A stretch of DNA of 64,000 nt, taken from positions 1-64,000 of the forward strand of contig DATCJO010000200.1 in the NCBI GenBank assembly GCA_036562765.1. Direction: 5' to 3'. The translations under genes were made by a program, and so were the position numbers. The stretch comes from JAAYFT01 sp036562765. Its GTDB lineage: Bacteria > Bacillota > Clostridia > Tissierellales > Tissierellaceae. Positions 28,594 to 37,819 of the stretch are shown here, in pieces. The notes beneath the pieces are model-generated. The model had not been told where the DNA came from, did not search any database, and worked only from the letters and a program-made list of their open reading frames with translations. Each line of letters begins with the position of its first letter. Position 1 is the first letter of the stretch.

Positions 28594-29984
28594 TATTTAT
28601 CCCCCTTCCTTCCGCCAACTGTTAGAGCTTTAATCCTAAGTGGTGGTTGTCCAACATTTGCAGGGATTAAACCGCTTTCAGCACCGCACATACCTTGGCC
28701 TAAAGCTAGCTCTTTTCCAACCATATCGATTAATTCTAGTACTTTAAGCCCATTGCCTATTAGGGTAGCTCCCCTAACTGGTTTTACTATCTTTCCATTT
28801 TGTACTAGATATCCTTCCATAACAGCAAAATTAAAATCACCAGTAGCTGGATTTACTGAACCACCACCTAATTTTTTAGCATAAAGTCCCCATTCTGTAT
28901 TTGCAATTATTTCATCCAAAGTAGAATTTCCTGCTGCTATATAGGTGTTATTCATTCTAGAAGTTGGAGCAAATTTATATGATTGCCTTCTTCCAGACCC
29001 AGTAGATTTCATTCCCATCCTTTTACCATTTAATTTATCTACTAGATATGACTTCAATATTCCATTTTCTATAAGAATGTTCTTTTGAGTTGGAGTACCT
29101 TCATCATCTATATTAGTGCTTCCCCATCCATTTGGAATAGTTCCATCATCTATGGCTGTTACCAATGGCGATGCTACCATTTGTCCCAACTTATTTGCAA
29201 ATACTGATGTTCCTTTAGATACAAAAGCTGCTTCCAACCCATGGCCACAAGCTTCATGGAACAATACTCCACCAAACTCGTTGTCCATAATTACAGGCAT
29301 TACACCTGATGGGCAGTATTCAGCATCTATCATGGTCTTTGCAATTCTAGATGCTTCCCTTGCAACATCTTCAACATTTATCTTTTCAAAGAACTCAAAT
29401 CCCATAGAAGCACCTGGTGCATAAAATCCTTGCTGCATTTCTCCATTCTTCGCTGCAACAGAAGATACTGAAAACCTAGTTCTTACTCTTCTATCTTCCG
29501 CCAAAACACCTTCTGTATTCGCTACAAGTATCTTTTGATCTTCGTCTAGGTAGCTTACTGTTACTTGAGTTATGCAAGGGTCATAGTTTTTTGCAACTTC
29601 ATAGGCTTTTTTCATTAAATCAACTTTCTTATTCTTTTCTACTGTTGATGGCAAAATCTTTATAGGATTTATATCCCTATCATTTCCCTTTAAGAAATTT
29701 AAAGTCAAATCTGAAGAAGTAGATTTTAAAGCAGCTGCTGCTTCCTTGGCAACCTTAATTAGATTTTCTTCTGAAGAATCATTGGTATAGGCATATATAC
29801 AGTTAAATCCATTAAAAATCCTAATACCAACACCATATTCCCTACCTGAAATATTATTTTCAATAATACCGCCAACAAGCTTAATGTTTGTGCTTAATTT
29901 ATCTTCAACGAAGATTTCTGCAAAATCTCCGCCATTAGATAATGCAGCACATAGGACTCTTTCTATTACTTTTTGATTCAACAA
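28593..29984 (-). CDS. tldD: TldD family zinc metalloprotease subunit
   Basis: Catalytic subunit of the TldD-TldE protease, 463 aa. The zinc site FHEACGHGLEAAF (HExxxH) is near residue 240, with SPLVTAIDDGTIPNGWGS following and the conserved SMTNTYI-like segment (RMNNTYIAAG). The start is a TTG 6 nt after GGAGGG; a second TTG follows directly, so the exact start is uncertain by one codon. It forms a coupled pair with pmbA. The 50-aa hydrophobic-repeat gene and its terminator lie just upstream. Confidence 0.94.
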   Translation of the reverse strand: MLNQKVIERVLCAALSNGGDFAEIFVEDKLSTNIKLVGGIIENNISGREYGVGIRIFNGFNCIYAYTNDSSEENLIKVAKEAAAALKSTSSDLTLNFLKGNDRDINPIKILPSTVEKNKKVDLMKKAYEVAKNYDPCITQVTVSYLDEDQKILVANTEGVLAEDRRVRTRFSVSSVAAKNGEMQQGFYAPGASMGFEFFEKINVEDVAREASRIAKTMIDAEYCPSGVMPVIMDNEFGGVLFHEACGHGLEAAFVSKGTSVFANKLGQMVASPLVTAIDDGTIPNGWGSTNIDDEGTPTQKNILIENGILKSYLVDKLNGKRMGMKSTGSGRRQSYKFAPTSRMNNTYIAAGNSTLDEIIANTEWGLYAKKLGGGSVNPATGDFNFAVMEGYLVQNGKIVKPVRGATLIGNGLKVLELIDMVGKELALGQGMCGAESGLIPANVGQPPLRIKALTVGGRKGDK

Positions 29985-30065
29985 AAAAATCCCTCCTTTT
30001 ATGTATTTTTTTGCAATATATTAATTATAAATATTATATTATAAAAATTATTAAAAAAAAATATA

Positions 30066-30088
30066 AAACAGCAGGTTTCCTGCTGTTT
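30066..30088 (-). terminator. Terminator after the 50-aa protein gene
   Basis: Ten-base perfect arms AAACAGCAGG/CCTGCTGTTT, 3-nt loop, followed by a T-rich tail on the minus strand. It overlaps the stop codon of the 50-aa gene. Confidence 0.9.
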
Positions 30089-30239
30089 AAAAAATATCGC
30101 CTAGAAAGAGGAATAATATAAGTAACAGCAATATTTCATCAAAACCTCTTCCTCTTCTATCTTTGCCATACAATAATATTATTAACAAGAAAAATAGGAG
30201 CAGTATTTTCTCGTCACGTCTTGCAGGATGGCCTAACAT
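30087..30239 (-). CDS. 50-aa protein of two hydrophobic repeats, related to the 67-aa protein
   Basis: A small gene found by reading the minus strand. The protein starts MLGHPARRDEKILLLFFLL, continues to a basic linker (GKDRRGRGFDE) and a second stretch of Leu/Ile/Phe, and ends LGDIF. Both hydrophobic stretches begin with an acidic pair, the same design as the 67-aa protein on the far side of tldD-pmbA. GGGAGG lies 8 nt before the ATG and a strong terminator follows immediately, so it looks like a real short gene. Its Shine-Dalgarno sits in the 3' arm of a 13-bp inverted repeat. The function is unknown. Confidence 0.7.
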   Translation of the reverse strand: MLGHPARRDEKILLLFFLLIILLYGKDRRGRGFDEILLLLILFLFLGDIF

Positions 30240-30242
30240 AAT

Positions 30243-30292
30243 AAAACCTCCCTATTTAAGATTAATACATAATATTCCTATAGGGAGGTTTT
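30243..30292 (-). promoter_or_regulatory. 13-bp inverted repeat that can sequester the Shine-Dalgarno of the 50-aa gene
   Basis: Perfect arms at 30280-30292 and 30243-30255 (AAAACCTCCCTAT/ATAGGGAGGTTTT on the minus strand), with a 24-nt loop. The 3' arm contains the GGGAGG ribosome-binding site. It may be translational control or a weak terminator of the CYTH gene; the U-tract is only four bases. Confidence 0.6.
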
Positions 30293-30299
30293 TGTTACA

Positions 30300-30842
30300 T
30301 TATATTAAATTTGCTTCTCGCCTAAGTTCTACAATAGATTTTGTTGATATGCTTTCTTTAGGAATATTTAAAATATCAATTATCTTTTCCAGTTCGCTAG
30401 TATCCCTAACTTCTATTTCCATATAAGGATATGGATAAGTTCTTTCATCCCATTTATCAATATCAAACCTTACACCATTTAATTCGTAGGAAACTCTCTC
30501 TTTAAAACCCTCTTCTTTAACTATATATCCTAAAGATTTTAGTATATCTAACATTGCTTTCTTATCAGATATGTCAGTATTTATTTCGACGTTTTCCCTT
30601 ATTCCGTCTTTACTGATATTCTTCTTCATAGTTAATGTCAATTTAGTTTTTCCAGTTAATAATGATTTTGTCTCCCGTATACGCATATAGGCGTTAAGAT
30701 TATTTTCAATGAAATTATCATTGGTATCAATTAATGTATTTATCTGAAGTTCTTTTTCAATAAGTTTTGCCCCCAGTTTTTTTAGTTTTTCTTCCATTTC
30801 AGGTATATTGATATTCAAAATTTTTACTTCAAGTTCTTTCAT
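30300..30842 (-). CDS. CYTH domain protein (class IV adenylate cyclase/triphosphatase-like)
   Basis: A 180-aa triphosphate tunnel metalloenzyme. The start MKELEVKIL contains the ExExK signature. Further acidic and basic tunnel residues lie in AYMRIRET, GKTKLTLTMKK, DIDKWDE and YMEIEVRD. The family includes class IV adenylate cyclases, thiamine triphosphatases and polyphosphatases; sequence alone does not choose. The start at 30842 has AAAGGAG right after the nagB stop; a longer ATG start would run into nagB. Confidence 0.88.
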   Translation of the reverse strand: MKELEVKILNINIPEMEEKLKKLGAKLIEKELQINTLIDTNDNFIENNLNAYMRIRETKSLLTGKTKLTLTMKKNISKDGIRENVEINTDISDKKAMLDILKSLGYIVKEEGFKERVSYELNGVRFDIDKWDERTYPYPYMEIEVRDTSELEKIIDILNIPKESISTKSIVELRREANLI

Positions 30843-30855
30843 TTTAACTTCTCCT

Positions 30856-31581
30856 TTAGCCATAATATGCTTCTTCATCTACAATCAGTGTCACATCAGG
30901 ATGAAGGAGTAAAAAAGATACTGGGAATTTAGTAGATACCCGCTTTTCCTCAAGCAACTTCTTTATTACAGGTGCCTTTTTCTTTCCATTGGCTAAAAGA
31001 ATAATCCTCTTTGCCTTCAAGATATTTCCAATTCCCATGGAAATAGCTGTCCTTGGCACTTCATCCTTGGATTTAAAAAATCTAGAATTTGCTTCAACAG
31101 TATTTTCAGCAAGCTCTACAACTGAAGTCCCTACAGAAAGGGATTCATCTGGCTCGTTAAAGGCTATATGGCCATTTTCCCCTACACCTAGGATTTGTAT
31201 ATCTATACCGCCAGATTCATCTATCATTTCATCATATTTTTTACAGTATTCTTCAGGATTTTCAGCCATCCCATCAGGTATATGGATATTTTCTTTAGAT
31301 ATATTTACATGATTAAATAAGTTCTCATTCATATAATATGCATAACTATTGGGATGTTCAGGAGATAATCCAATATATTCGTCTAAATTAAAAGTGGTTA
31401 CTCTGGAAAAGTCCAAACCTTTCTCAACATGTGCCTTAACTAATTCTTTATATAATCCTATAGGAGTACTGCCTGTTGCCAAGCCTAAAACGATATCAGG
31501 TTTTTTCTTAATAGCATCAATAAGGATATTAGCTGCCCTTTTACTCATTGCATCGTAATCCTTTTCAACAAAAATATTCAA
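30856..31581 (-). CDS. nagB: Glucosamine-6-phosphate deaminase
   Basis: Converts glucosamine 6-phosphate to fructose 6-phosphate and ammonia, feeding amino-sugars to PfkA. The protein is 241 aa from the TTG at 31581, close to B. subtilis NagB. Motifs: LATGSTPIGLYKEL (phosphosugar loop), FNLDEYIGLSPEHPNSY and GVGENGHIAFNEP, with the catalytic Asp, Glu and His. AGGGGTG stands 6 nt before the TTG; an in-frame ATG at 31641 lies inside the upstream gene. No nagA is adjacent, and the neighbours are a CYTH protein and a metallophosphoesterase. Confidence 0.95.
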   Translation of the reverse strand: MNIFVEKDYDAMSKRAANILIDAIKKKPDIVLGLATGSTPIGLYKELVKAHVEKGLDFSRVTTFNLDEYIGLSPEHPNSYAYYMNENLFNHVNISKENIHIPDGMAENPEEYCKKYDEMIDESGGIDIQILGVGENGHIAFNEPDESLSVGTSVVELAENTVEANSRFFKSKDEVPRTAISMGIGNILKAKRIILLANGKKKAPVIKKLLEEKRVSTKFPVSFLLLHPDVTLIVDEEAYYG

Positions 31582-31592
31582 AGCCTTCACCC

Positions 31593-32276
31593 CTATAATA
31601 TTTTTTTTGGCATAAAGTTTATATAATCGCTGGATACACAATGAAATTCAATATCCTCAATTATGCCCTCAACTATATACTTGTGCCCCTCAGCGTGTAA
31701 ATGTCCATAGACACAGATGTCAATATCATATTCTTTCATGATTTCTACAAACTCATTGGGGCTTGAGTCTATATTAAACGGTGGATAATGAAGCATGACG
31801 ATTTTCTTTTCTAAATTATTTTCTAAAGATTCTAAAGACAGTTTTAGCCTATTCAGCTCCCTTTTAAATATCTTCTGGTCTTGTAAATCAGGCATCTCTT
31901 CATCAATATTGGACCACCCTCTTGTCCCAGCTATTCCTATATTATTGTAAATATAACTATTATTCTGAATAAAATGGATGGTTTTCAATCCAAGACTGTT
32001 TAATTTCTTTAGACTATTCCACCAATAATCATGGTTCCCCTTAATTATAATTTTTTTTCCAGGAAGCTTATCAATCTTCAAAAGGTCCTCATAAGCTTCG
32101 TTTAATTTCAGGGCCCAAGAAATATCACCAGCTAATAACACCAAATCATCTTCACAAATTGTAGAATTCCAGTTATGTATTATTTTTTCCTGATGATTTG
32201 CCCATATTTCTCCAAAAATGTCCATTGGTTTATCTCCACTGCTATCTAAATGTAAATCACCTATGGCAAAAATCAA
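31593..32276 (-). CDS. Metallophosphoesterase
   Basis: A 227-aa calcineurin-like phosphoesterase with the full metal-site set: IGDLHLD (5-11), LAGDISWA, KGNHDYWW, MLHYPPF and VYGHLHAEGH. The substrate is unknown. No signal peptide or membrane segment is present. The start is TTG at 32276, 4 nt after AGGTGG; no ATG fits. The gene ends 11 bp before nagB, so the two are probably co-transcribed. Confidence 0.88.
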   Translation of the reverse strand: MIFAIGDLHLDSSGDKPMDIFGEIWANHQEKIIHNWNSTICEDDLVLLAGDISWALKLNEAYEDLLKIDKLPGKKIIIKGNHDYWWNSLKKLNSLGLKTIHFIQNNSYIYNNIGIAGTRGWSNIDEEMPDLQDQKIFKRELNRLKLSLESLENNLEKKIVMLHYPPFNIDSSPNEFVEIMKEYDIDICVYGHLHAEGHKYIVEGIIEDIEFHCVSSDYINFMPKKIL

Positions 32277-32356
32277 TTTACCACCTCGTTAATGTTAAAC
32301 TTTAACTTTAAGAAAAAATGCCTATTTTCCAACATTCTATAAGTTAATGTAATACT

Positions 32357-34789
32357 TTAACTTAAAGATATGAAATTAAAATCTGCACCTATTTCCTCCA
32401 AGAATTTCTTTTCCCTAATTTGGCATGTAAATAATATGACTTGCCTTGATTCACTTATTTCAGTTAAAAACTTTAAGATATTTTTAAGCCTATTGTCATC
32501 ATATTGAATAAAACAATCATCTAAAATCAATGGAAGCTTATTTTCTGATATGGAATCTATTAAACTGAATCTTAAGGAAAAATATATCTGGTCTATGGTT
32601 CCACCACTTAAGTCACTAATATTAATTAAACTTCCAGTTAAAGGATTCTCTACTTTAATGTTTAATTTGTCATCTATCTTGATTTTGTTGTATTTCCCTT
32701 CAGTTATTTTCTTTATTAACTTGCTCACTTTATTATTAATATCTGGAGCAAATTCATCATGTATTTCTTTAGATATTGCTTCTATGGTGCTGTATGCAAG
32801 TTCTAAGGCTTTATATTCAGTTTCAAGTTCTCCTTTATATTGGTACTTCCTTTCCAGTGCTTCTTCAATTTCTACCAATTTTGAAATTCTTTCCTCAAGA
32901 TTATTTATATTTTCTTCAATCCTTCCAAGCTGAACCTTATAATCGGAAATCGTGTTAGCACATCTTTCTATTTCTTCTTGTATTTGCTGTTTGTTTAGCT
33001 CTTTTACGCTTTCATCCACTTCTTCATTTTCTAATTCGGAAAGTAAAGTTTCAATAGTGCTTTGACCTAATACCTTATCTAATATTTCTTTTTTTGCTTC
33101 CAATTCCTTCATGTATTTTTCATATAGATTCTTTTTTTCTAAACCACTCCTAAATTCATCTAAATTTCTAACATTGTTTTGTAAAAATATTTCTTCTAAT
33201 CTATTTTTGCTATTTTCTAATTCTACTTTCAATTCACTAATCTTATCAATTAAAGATTTTTTGTGCTTGTCTAGTTCATCATATAGCTTAATATTTTCTT
33301 CTTTGCTTATATGTTCAATATGAAGCTTATCATATAACCTTTTAAATTCCAATTTTGTTCTTACATTATATTTTTTCAAAAGTTCTTCTTGTTTAAACTC
33401 TATCTCTTTTAACCTTAATTCCCTTTTCCTTTCGTTTTCTTCGAATTCAGCTATCTTTTTATTTATTTCCCTTATATCACCCTTAAGTTTATTGACCTTT
33501 GAACCGAAGAATACAAAACTTGCTAATAAGATTGCAGCTAATAGTGATAAGTATAATCTAACATTTGGTACTGTTAACATAAGCATTAACGATGCAATTC
33601 CTAATACACCTAAAACACCTTGAAGTATCTTATATTTGGATACATTTTTAATGTGTTCATTATTGTCTCTTTTCAAAAACTCAATAGTATTATCTGTCTT
33701 GTTGTAAATAATATTATTTCTTTCCTCTTCAAGCTCTTCATATTGATTATAGTCGTTAGTTATTTCCTCCATATTTAGACTGCCATTGTCTTTAATATCT
33801 GCTTCAATGGATGTTAATTTCTTTTTTGTTTCTTCTAATTCTGATTCATTTTCCTTTAAATTGTTATTATAATGGCTAATGGAATTTGTAAGATTTATAG
33901 CTTCATTATAATCTTCCATAGACAGATTACTAAATGAAGATAATTCAGCTGTATTTTTTTCAAGAAACCCTATTTCCTCTTTTATTTTTTTAGCTTCCTC
34001 AAGTTTTTTTGCTTTTTCATATATTTCTATTTTCCTTAAAATATCCTTTAAGCTCTTAAAATTATTCTCTTTATTCAACAGTTCATCATTTAGTTTTTCC
34101 TTTTCTGCCAAAAACGACTCATAGACATCCTTTTCTGCAAGGATTTCTTTTTTCTCCCTTTCAAGTTCTTCTATTGCCCTAAGATTCTTACCATAAGGCT
34201 TTGTTGAAGCCCTTTCTGTACCTATTTCATCCATCTTAGATTCTAATTGGGATAAAGCGTTCTGTACAGATATGTCATCTGCTAAAGATTGAGAAACATT
34301 TATAAGCCTATCTGTTACTTCATTTGCTAATTCTTTTTCGGTTTTACAGCCAAGTTGCTTTATAGAAATAGTATTGGAGAATACGATGCTGTTGAAACCA
34401 AAGAAATGAACTCCTGGCTGCAAAACCCTACTTCCATTATCTATCCTATAAGTTATATCTTCACCTGTATTCTCATCAATTAATTTTGTTGTTCCGCTTG
34501 TCCTTGAAAATTCCTTTTCAATCCTATATTGTCTGCCATTATATTGAAAGCTAATGATACCAGCATACCTATCTGAATCCCAAGGCTTATATCTATCCAA
34601 TTCTTCAGTATACATAGTCCTTCTATAGTTTGGTCTAACAAATCCATAGAACATTCCATATATAAAATTATGAATTGTGGACTTGCCAGATTCGTTTTCT
34701 CCAAATACAAGGTTTATGCCCTCTTTTAATTCTATCTTTTTATTATTAAATTTCCCAAAACCTATAAGGTTAAGTTCCTTTAGTATCAT
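32357..34789 (-). CDS. yhaN: YhaN-like SMC/SbcC-type ATPase
   Basis: An 810-aa AAA ATPase. Walker A is GENESGKST (about 31-39). Long coiled coils span roughly 190-380 and 450-690. Two hydrophobic helices sit in the middle, about 390-435 (GVLGVLGIASLMLML and LYLSLLAAILLASFVFF), a hallmark of YhaN. The C-terminus contains the signature DLSGGTIDQIYFSLRFSL and Walker B LPLILDDCFIQYDD. In Bacillus, YhaON is an SbcCD-like pair proposed in DNA repair. It follows yhaO with a 1-nt gap, so the two are coupled. The membrane segments suggest DNA-end processing at the membrane, by inference. Confidence 0.9.
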   Translation of the reverse strand: MILKELNLIGFGKFNNKKIELKEGINLVFGENESGKSTIHNFIYGMFYGFVRPNYRRTMYTEELDRYKPWDSDRYAGIISFQYNGRQYRIEKEFSRTSGTTKLIDENTGEDITYRIDNGSRVLQPGVHFFGFNSIVFSNTISIKQLGCKTEKELANEVTDRLINVSQSLADDISVQNALSQLESKMDEIGTERASTKPYGKNLRAIEELEREKKEILAEKDVYESFLAEKEKLNDELLNKENNFKSLKDILRKIEIYEKAKKLEEAKKIKEEIGFLEKNTAELSSFSNLSMEDYNEAINLTNSISHYNNNLKENESELEETKKKLTSIEADIKDNGSLNMEEITNDYNQYEELEEERNNIIYNKTDNTIEFLKRDNNEHIKNVSKYKILQGVLGVLGIASLMLMLTVPNVRLYLSLLAAILLASFVFFGSKVNKLKGDIREINKKIAEFEENERKRELRLKEIEFKQEELLKKYNVRTKLEFKRLYDKLHIEHISKEENIKLYDELDKHKKSLIDKISELKVELENSKNRLEEIFLQNNVRNLDEFRSGLEKKNLYEKYMKELEAKKEILDKVLGQSTIETLLSELENEEVDESVKELNKQQIQEEIERCANTISDYKVQLGRIEENINNLEERISKLVEIEEALERKYQYKGELETEYKALELAYSTIEAISKEIHDEFAPDINNKVSKLIKKITEGKYNKIKIDDKLNIKVENPLTGSLINISDLSGGTIDQIYFSLRFSLIDSISENKLPLILDDCFIQYDDNRLKNILKFLTEISESRQVILFTCQIREKKFLEEIGADFNFISLS

Positions 34790-34790
34790 A

Positions 34791-35876
34791 CTATTCTCTC
34801 CCCTTTAATAGCACTTCGAGGCCAACATATAATGCTCTCTTAACAACAGGGTCATCTAGCCCTTTTTCCTTCATAGCTTTTATATAATGGCTTATAATAT
34901 TGTCCTTATTTTCAGTTTCCAATGCTTCTAAGTCATAATCTAATATAGTATTGTCAATTAATTCCATATGATAAAAGCTATCCTTTAATTTTTCCCTTAT
35001 ATTTTTAATATCTATATTCCTATTAACATATCCATTCAATATAATCCTATAGAAATCCTTGTCTTTATTTCCTTCCACACTGTTTATTATTTTTTCTTCT
35101 ATCTCAAGGTAATTCATGTTTTCATTTAATTCTATTTCTGTTACAATAAATTTTCTCTTGCTAAAGGGGATAAACTTTATATTTACTTTCTTGTCTTCAA
35201 TGGTGCCTTCAATTATGCCCCTATCTCCATCCTCTCCAAAATCCAAAGGTTCAGGGCATCCGCAGTAGGCTATGTTGCCTTCTAAAATTTGTGGCTTATG
35301 TATATGTCCCAAAGCAATATAGTCCATATTTAATCTTTTTAATTCTTTTAAATTAAGAGGCAAATACCTCGATTCATTATTTACATCTCCATGTAAAACC
35401 AATATGTTGTTCTTTGTCTCATCGACACCATTAAAATCATTAAAAAGGTTATTCTCGCGAATTTCCTTAGTTCCCCAGCTGTAACCGTAAATTACAGTAT
35501 TCAATTCACTAAATTCCCTTTTTTCAATGGCTTGTCCACCAAAAATAGTTACATTTTCTGGCCACTTAATTCTGTCATATAGGGAATTATTCCCTTTATA
35601 GTCATGATTTCCAGCAACAATAATAACATTTATGTCTTTTATGGAATTAAAATAGTCCCTAACTCTAATTATGTCTCTAATGGTAAAATAAGCTTCTTCA
35701 AATAAATCCCCTGCAATAAATAAAAAATTCGCATCATTTTCTCTGGCATAATCAATTATCCTTATAAAGGTATCCCAAAGTTCCTGTCTTCTCATTACTG
35801 CCTTTTCCATGTCAAAGGAAACATTATTAAACTTAGAACCAAGATGAATGTCTCCTGTATGGATAAATTTTATCAA
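34791..35876 (-). CDS. yhaO: YhaO-like SbcD/Mre11-type exonuclease
   Basis: A 361-aa metallophosphoesterase of the Mre11/SbcD group, the likely nuclease partner of YhaN. Motifs: FIHTGDIHLGS (4-14), FIAGDLFEE, IVAGNHDYKG, LHGDVN and ALGHIHKPQ. It starts at TTG 35876, 4 nt after AAGGGGGGA. It has a good promoter and heads the yhaO-yhaN unit. It could be annotated generically as a DNA repair exonuclease. Confidence 0.9.
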   Translation of the reverse strand: MIKFIHTGDIHLGSKFNNVSFDMEKAVMRRQELWDTFIRIIDYARENDANFLFIAGDLFEEAYFTIRDIIRVRDYFNSIKDINVIIVAGNHDYKGNNSLYDRIKWPENVTIFGGQAIEKREFSELNTVIYGYSWGTKEIRENNLFNDFNGVDETKNNILVLHGDVNNESRYLPLNLKELKRLNMDYIALGHIHKPQILEGNIAYCGCPEPLDFGEDGDRGIIEGTIEDKKVNIKFIPFSKRKFIVTEIELNENMNYLEIEEKIINSVEGNKDKDFYRIILNGYVNRNIDIKNIREKLKDSFYHMELIDNTILDYDLEALETENKDNIISHYIKAMKEKGLDDPVVKRALYVGLEVLLKGRE

Positions 35877-35901
35877 TTTTATCCCCCCTTCAGGTAATAA
35901 A

Positions 35902-35931
35902 ATTATAACATAAAAATACTAGAATATACAA
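35902..35931 (-). promoter_or_regulatory. Promoter of yhaO-yhaN
   Basis: TTGTAT, an 18-bp spacer and TATAAT on the minus strand, about 25 bp before the yhaO start. Confidence 0.65.
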
Positions 35932-35934
35932 AAT

Positions 35935-35954
35935 AAACCAGCTTAAGCTGGTTT
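35935..35954 (-). terminator. Terminator after the DUF3298-like gene
   Basis: Ten-base palindrome arms AAACCAGCTT/AAGCTGGTTT overlapping the stop codon, followed by a short T-rich tail. Confidence 0.75.
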
Positions 35955-36567
35955 AAATCTTCGATAACATCTTTCCTAAAGGTCCCTTTTCATCTATTAT
36001 ATCTTCAATTTCATATATTGAAATTGGGAAATATGGAATGCCATAAACATAAGGAGTTATTTCATAAAGTTGGAAGAATATTACCAATGTAAGGTCAGCC
36101 ACATAGAAATCTTGATCTATTTTAATCCTGTTAAATTCGTTTATCACTGGAATATTTCGCTCTTTTATTTGTTCCTTAATCTTTTCCGATAATATCTCTA
36201 CATAATCTGATTTTTTCTTAAACAATTCAGGAAGTGCATATTTTTTGCCAGTTTCCAAATCAAAAGTTAAACCCTTTACTTTAGTTAAACCATGGGCACC
36301 TCCTGAAAAAGCATAGTTTATCAAAGTTAAAGATAATATTCCCTTACTGTTATTTTTAAGCTCCCATGTACCTGTTACCTCTGTATTTTCATTATCATAA
36401 TAGCCCTGTTCTTTTAATTGTTCGTAAATAGCCTCTAAGATAGCATTATTTATTCTATCTTGTACATATATATTCTTTAATCCATAAACTTGTGGATAAT
36501 GTATCTCTAGCTTGGGCATATCTAATTTATATGTCTTTATTTGAACAAATAGATCCCCTGTGCTCAT
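35953..36567 (-). CDS. DUF3298/DUF4163 (RsiV-like) domain protein
   Basis: A 204-aa protein without a visible signal peptide. It has the layout of DUF4163-DUF3298 proteins: an N-terminal segment KLEIHYPQVYGL with a helix (RINNAILEAIYEQL), then SLTLINYAFSGGAHGLTKVKGLTFDLETGKK (partly quoted) with the GGAHG turn, and a C-terminal FFQLYEITPYVYGIPYFPIS strand pair. RsiV anti-sigma factors use this fold to bind lysozyme extracellularly; here no membrane anchor is seen. The start at 36567 has AGGAG 8 nt upstream. The function is unknown. Confidence 0.75.
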   Translation of the reverse strand: MSTGDLFVQIKTYKLDMPKLEIHYPQVYGLKNIYVQDRINNAILEAIYEQLKEQGYYDNENTEVTGTWELKNNSKGILSLTLINYAFSGGAHGLTKVKGLTFDLETGKKYALPELFKKKSDYVEILSEKIKEQIKERNIPVINEFNRIKIDQDFYVADLTLVIFFQLYEITPYVYGIPYFPISIYEIEDIIDEKGPLGKMLSKI

Positions 36568-36632
36568 CCAATCCACTCCTTTAATAGATTCATTACTATA
36601 AGATATGCAGAAGTAATAAGTTTGTGATACCT

Positions 36633-37562
36633 TTAAAGATTCATCATCCAATTTTCTATTTCCTCTGAAAACATTACTGTATTTTCTTTTTTCTTAACTC
36701 CTTTTATAAAAGATTTTAAAAGAGGTATATAATCTAGTTCTAATATCCAAGGCAATAATATCTCTTTCCCATAAAAATCATACAAGAAACTTACCATAAA
36801 ATATCCTAAAATATAATAATCTACAGTTTTTATGTCTATGTATTTTGCTCCGCCCTTTATTCTCCAAAGCAAATTATTCAAATTTTCAAATTCTTTATCT
36901 ACAAGACTAAGTTTTCCCTTAGTTAGGCTTCCCACTGGATCGTCTTTTTTTAAAACAGGCCCATGTTGTATAAGCAGCGCAATGCCTTCTTCAAAAATTT
37001 TTCCAAATAATTCATACAAGTATATGTCTTTGGTATTTAACTTAAAATATCTTATAAATTTAATTTTTGGATGGATTTTTCTGCTGTGAAACAATTCGTG
37101 GCTAATTATTTTTATTAATTCTTCAGAATTTGATAAATACTTTATATAGTTTATATAGATTTCTTTCCTATTTAAAGTAAAACCTCCATCTATACCTCCA
37201 GCATATAGATAGATTTTTGGGTGTATTTCTACATGTTCTGGTATAATTTCATAAACTTTTTTTAAAGCTTTTTGTATAATTTCTCTTTCTTCTTGTTTTA
37301 TATTTTCTAATTCTTTTACGAAAAAAGGCAGATTATCCTTCAAAATATGAAGTTCAAACCTGTCTTTATAACCTTCATAAATTTTTAATTTAATTATTTC
37401 TTCCATCAGCTTAAATTCATCTATTCCCTTGTTTATTGTTCTCTCATATTCTATGTACTTTTTCATTGCCTTTGCTCTAGTTAATTTTCTTAACTTACCA
37501 TAGCTTATATCACCTTCCAATACTTCTTTTAGGAATTTTACTGCATCTATATTGATTTTCAC
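36633..37562 (-). CDS. Putative zinc metallopeptidase (HExxH, DUF2268/DUF5700-like)
   Basis: A 309-aa protein with IKIISHELFHSRKIH around residues 175-190, a gluzincin-type HExxH zinc motif. A downstream FEEGIALLIQHG (about 215) could supply the third ligand Glu. No signal peptide is seen; the N-terminus is helical and charged. I prefer the GTG start at 37562, with AGGAG 6 nt upstream, over the TTG at 37580. The family label is tentative and a peptidase role is inferred from the motif. It probably shares a transcript with the DUF3298-like gene 65 bp downstream. Confidence 0.7.
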   Translation of the reverse strand: MKINIDAVKFLKEVLEGDISYGKLRKLTRAKAMKKYIEYERTINKGIDEFKLMEEIIKLKIYEGYKDRFELHILKDNLPFFVKELENIKQEEREIIQKALKKVYEIIPEHVEIHPKIYLYAGGIDGGFTLNRKEIYINYIKYLSNSEELIKIISHELFHSRKIHPKIKFIRYFKLNTKDIYLYELFGKIFEEGIALLIQHGPVLKKDDPVGSLTKGKLSLVDKEFENLNNLLWRIKGGAKYIDIKTVDYYILGYFMVSFLYDFYGKEILLPWILELDYIPLLKSFIKGVKKKENTVMFSEEIENWMMNL

Positions 37563-37774
37563 AAAAAACTCCTCTCCCAAAACCTTTATAATACATATAT
37601 ATGGTCTTGAAAGAGGAGTATGTTAGGAAATTTTATTTATTGATTAATTACCATCGCTGAAATGACGCAAGGCATATATCCATTATTCTGCTATTTTTGT
37701 TGGATGAAAATTGCTGGATTATTACAAGGGGAAATTAATTTATGCGCATAAAAAACAAGAAAAAGCCTAACAAA

Positions 37775-37802
37775 ATAGGACAAGATTCAAATCCTGTCCT
37801 AT
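37775..37802 (-). terminator. Terminator after the MBL-fold gene
   Basis: Twelve-base arms ATAGGACAGGAT/ATCTTGTCCTAT pair on the minus strand with one G-U pair and are followed by T-rich sequence. The plus-strand version has a mismatch, so it serves the minus strand. Confidence 0.8.
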
Positions 37803-37819
37803 GATTTAATGATATATTT

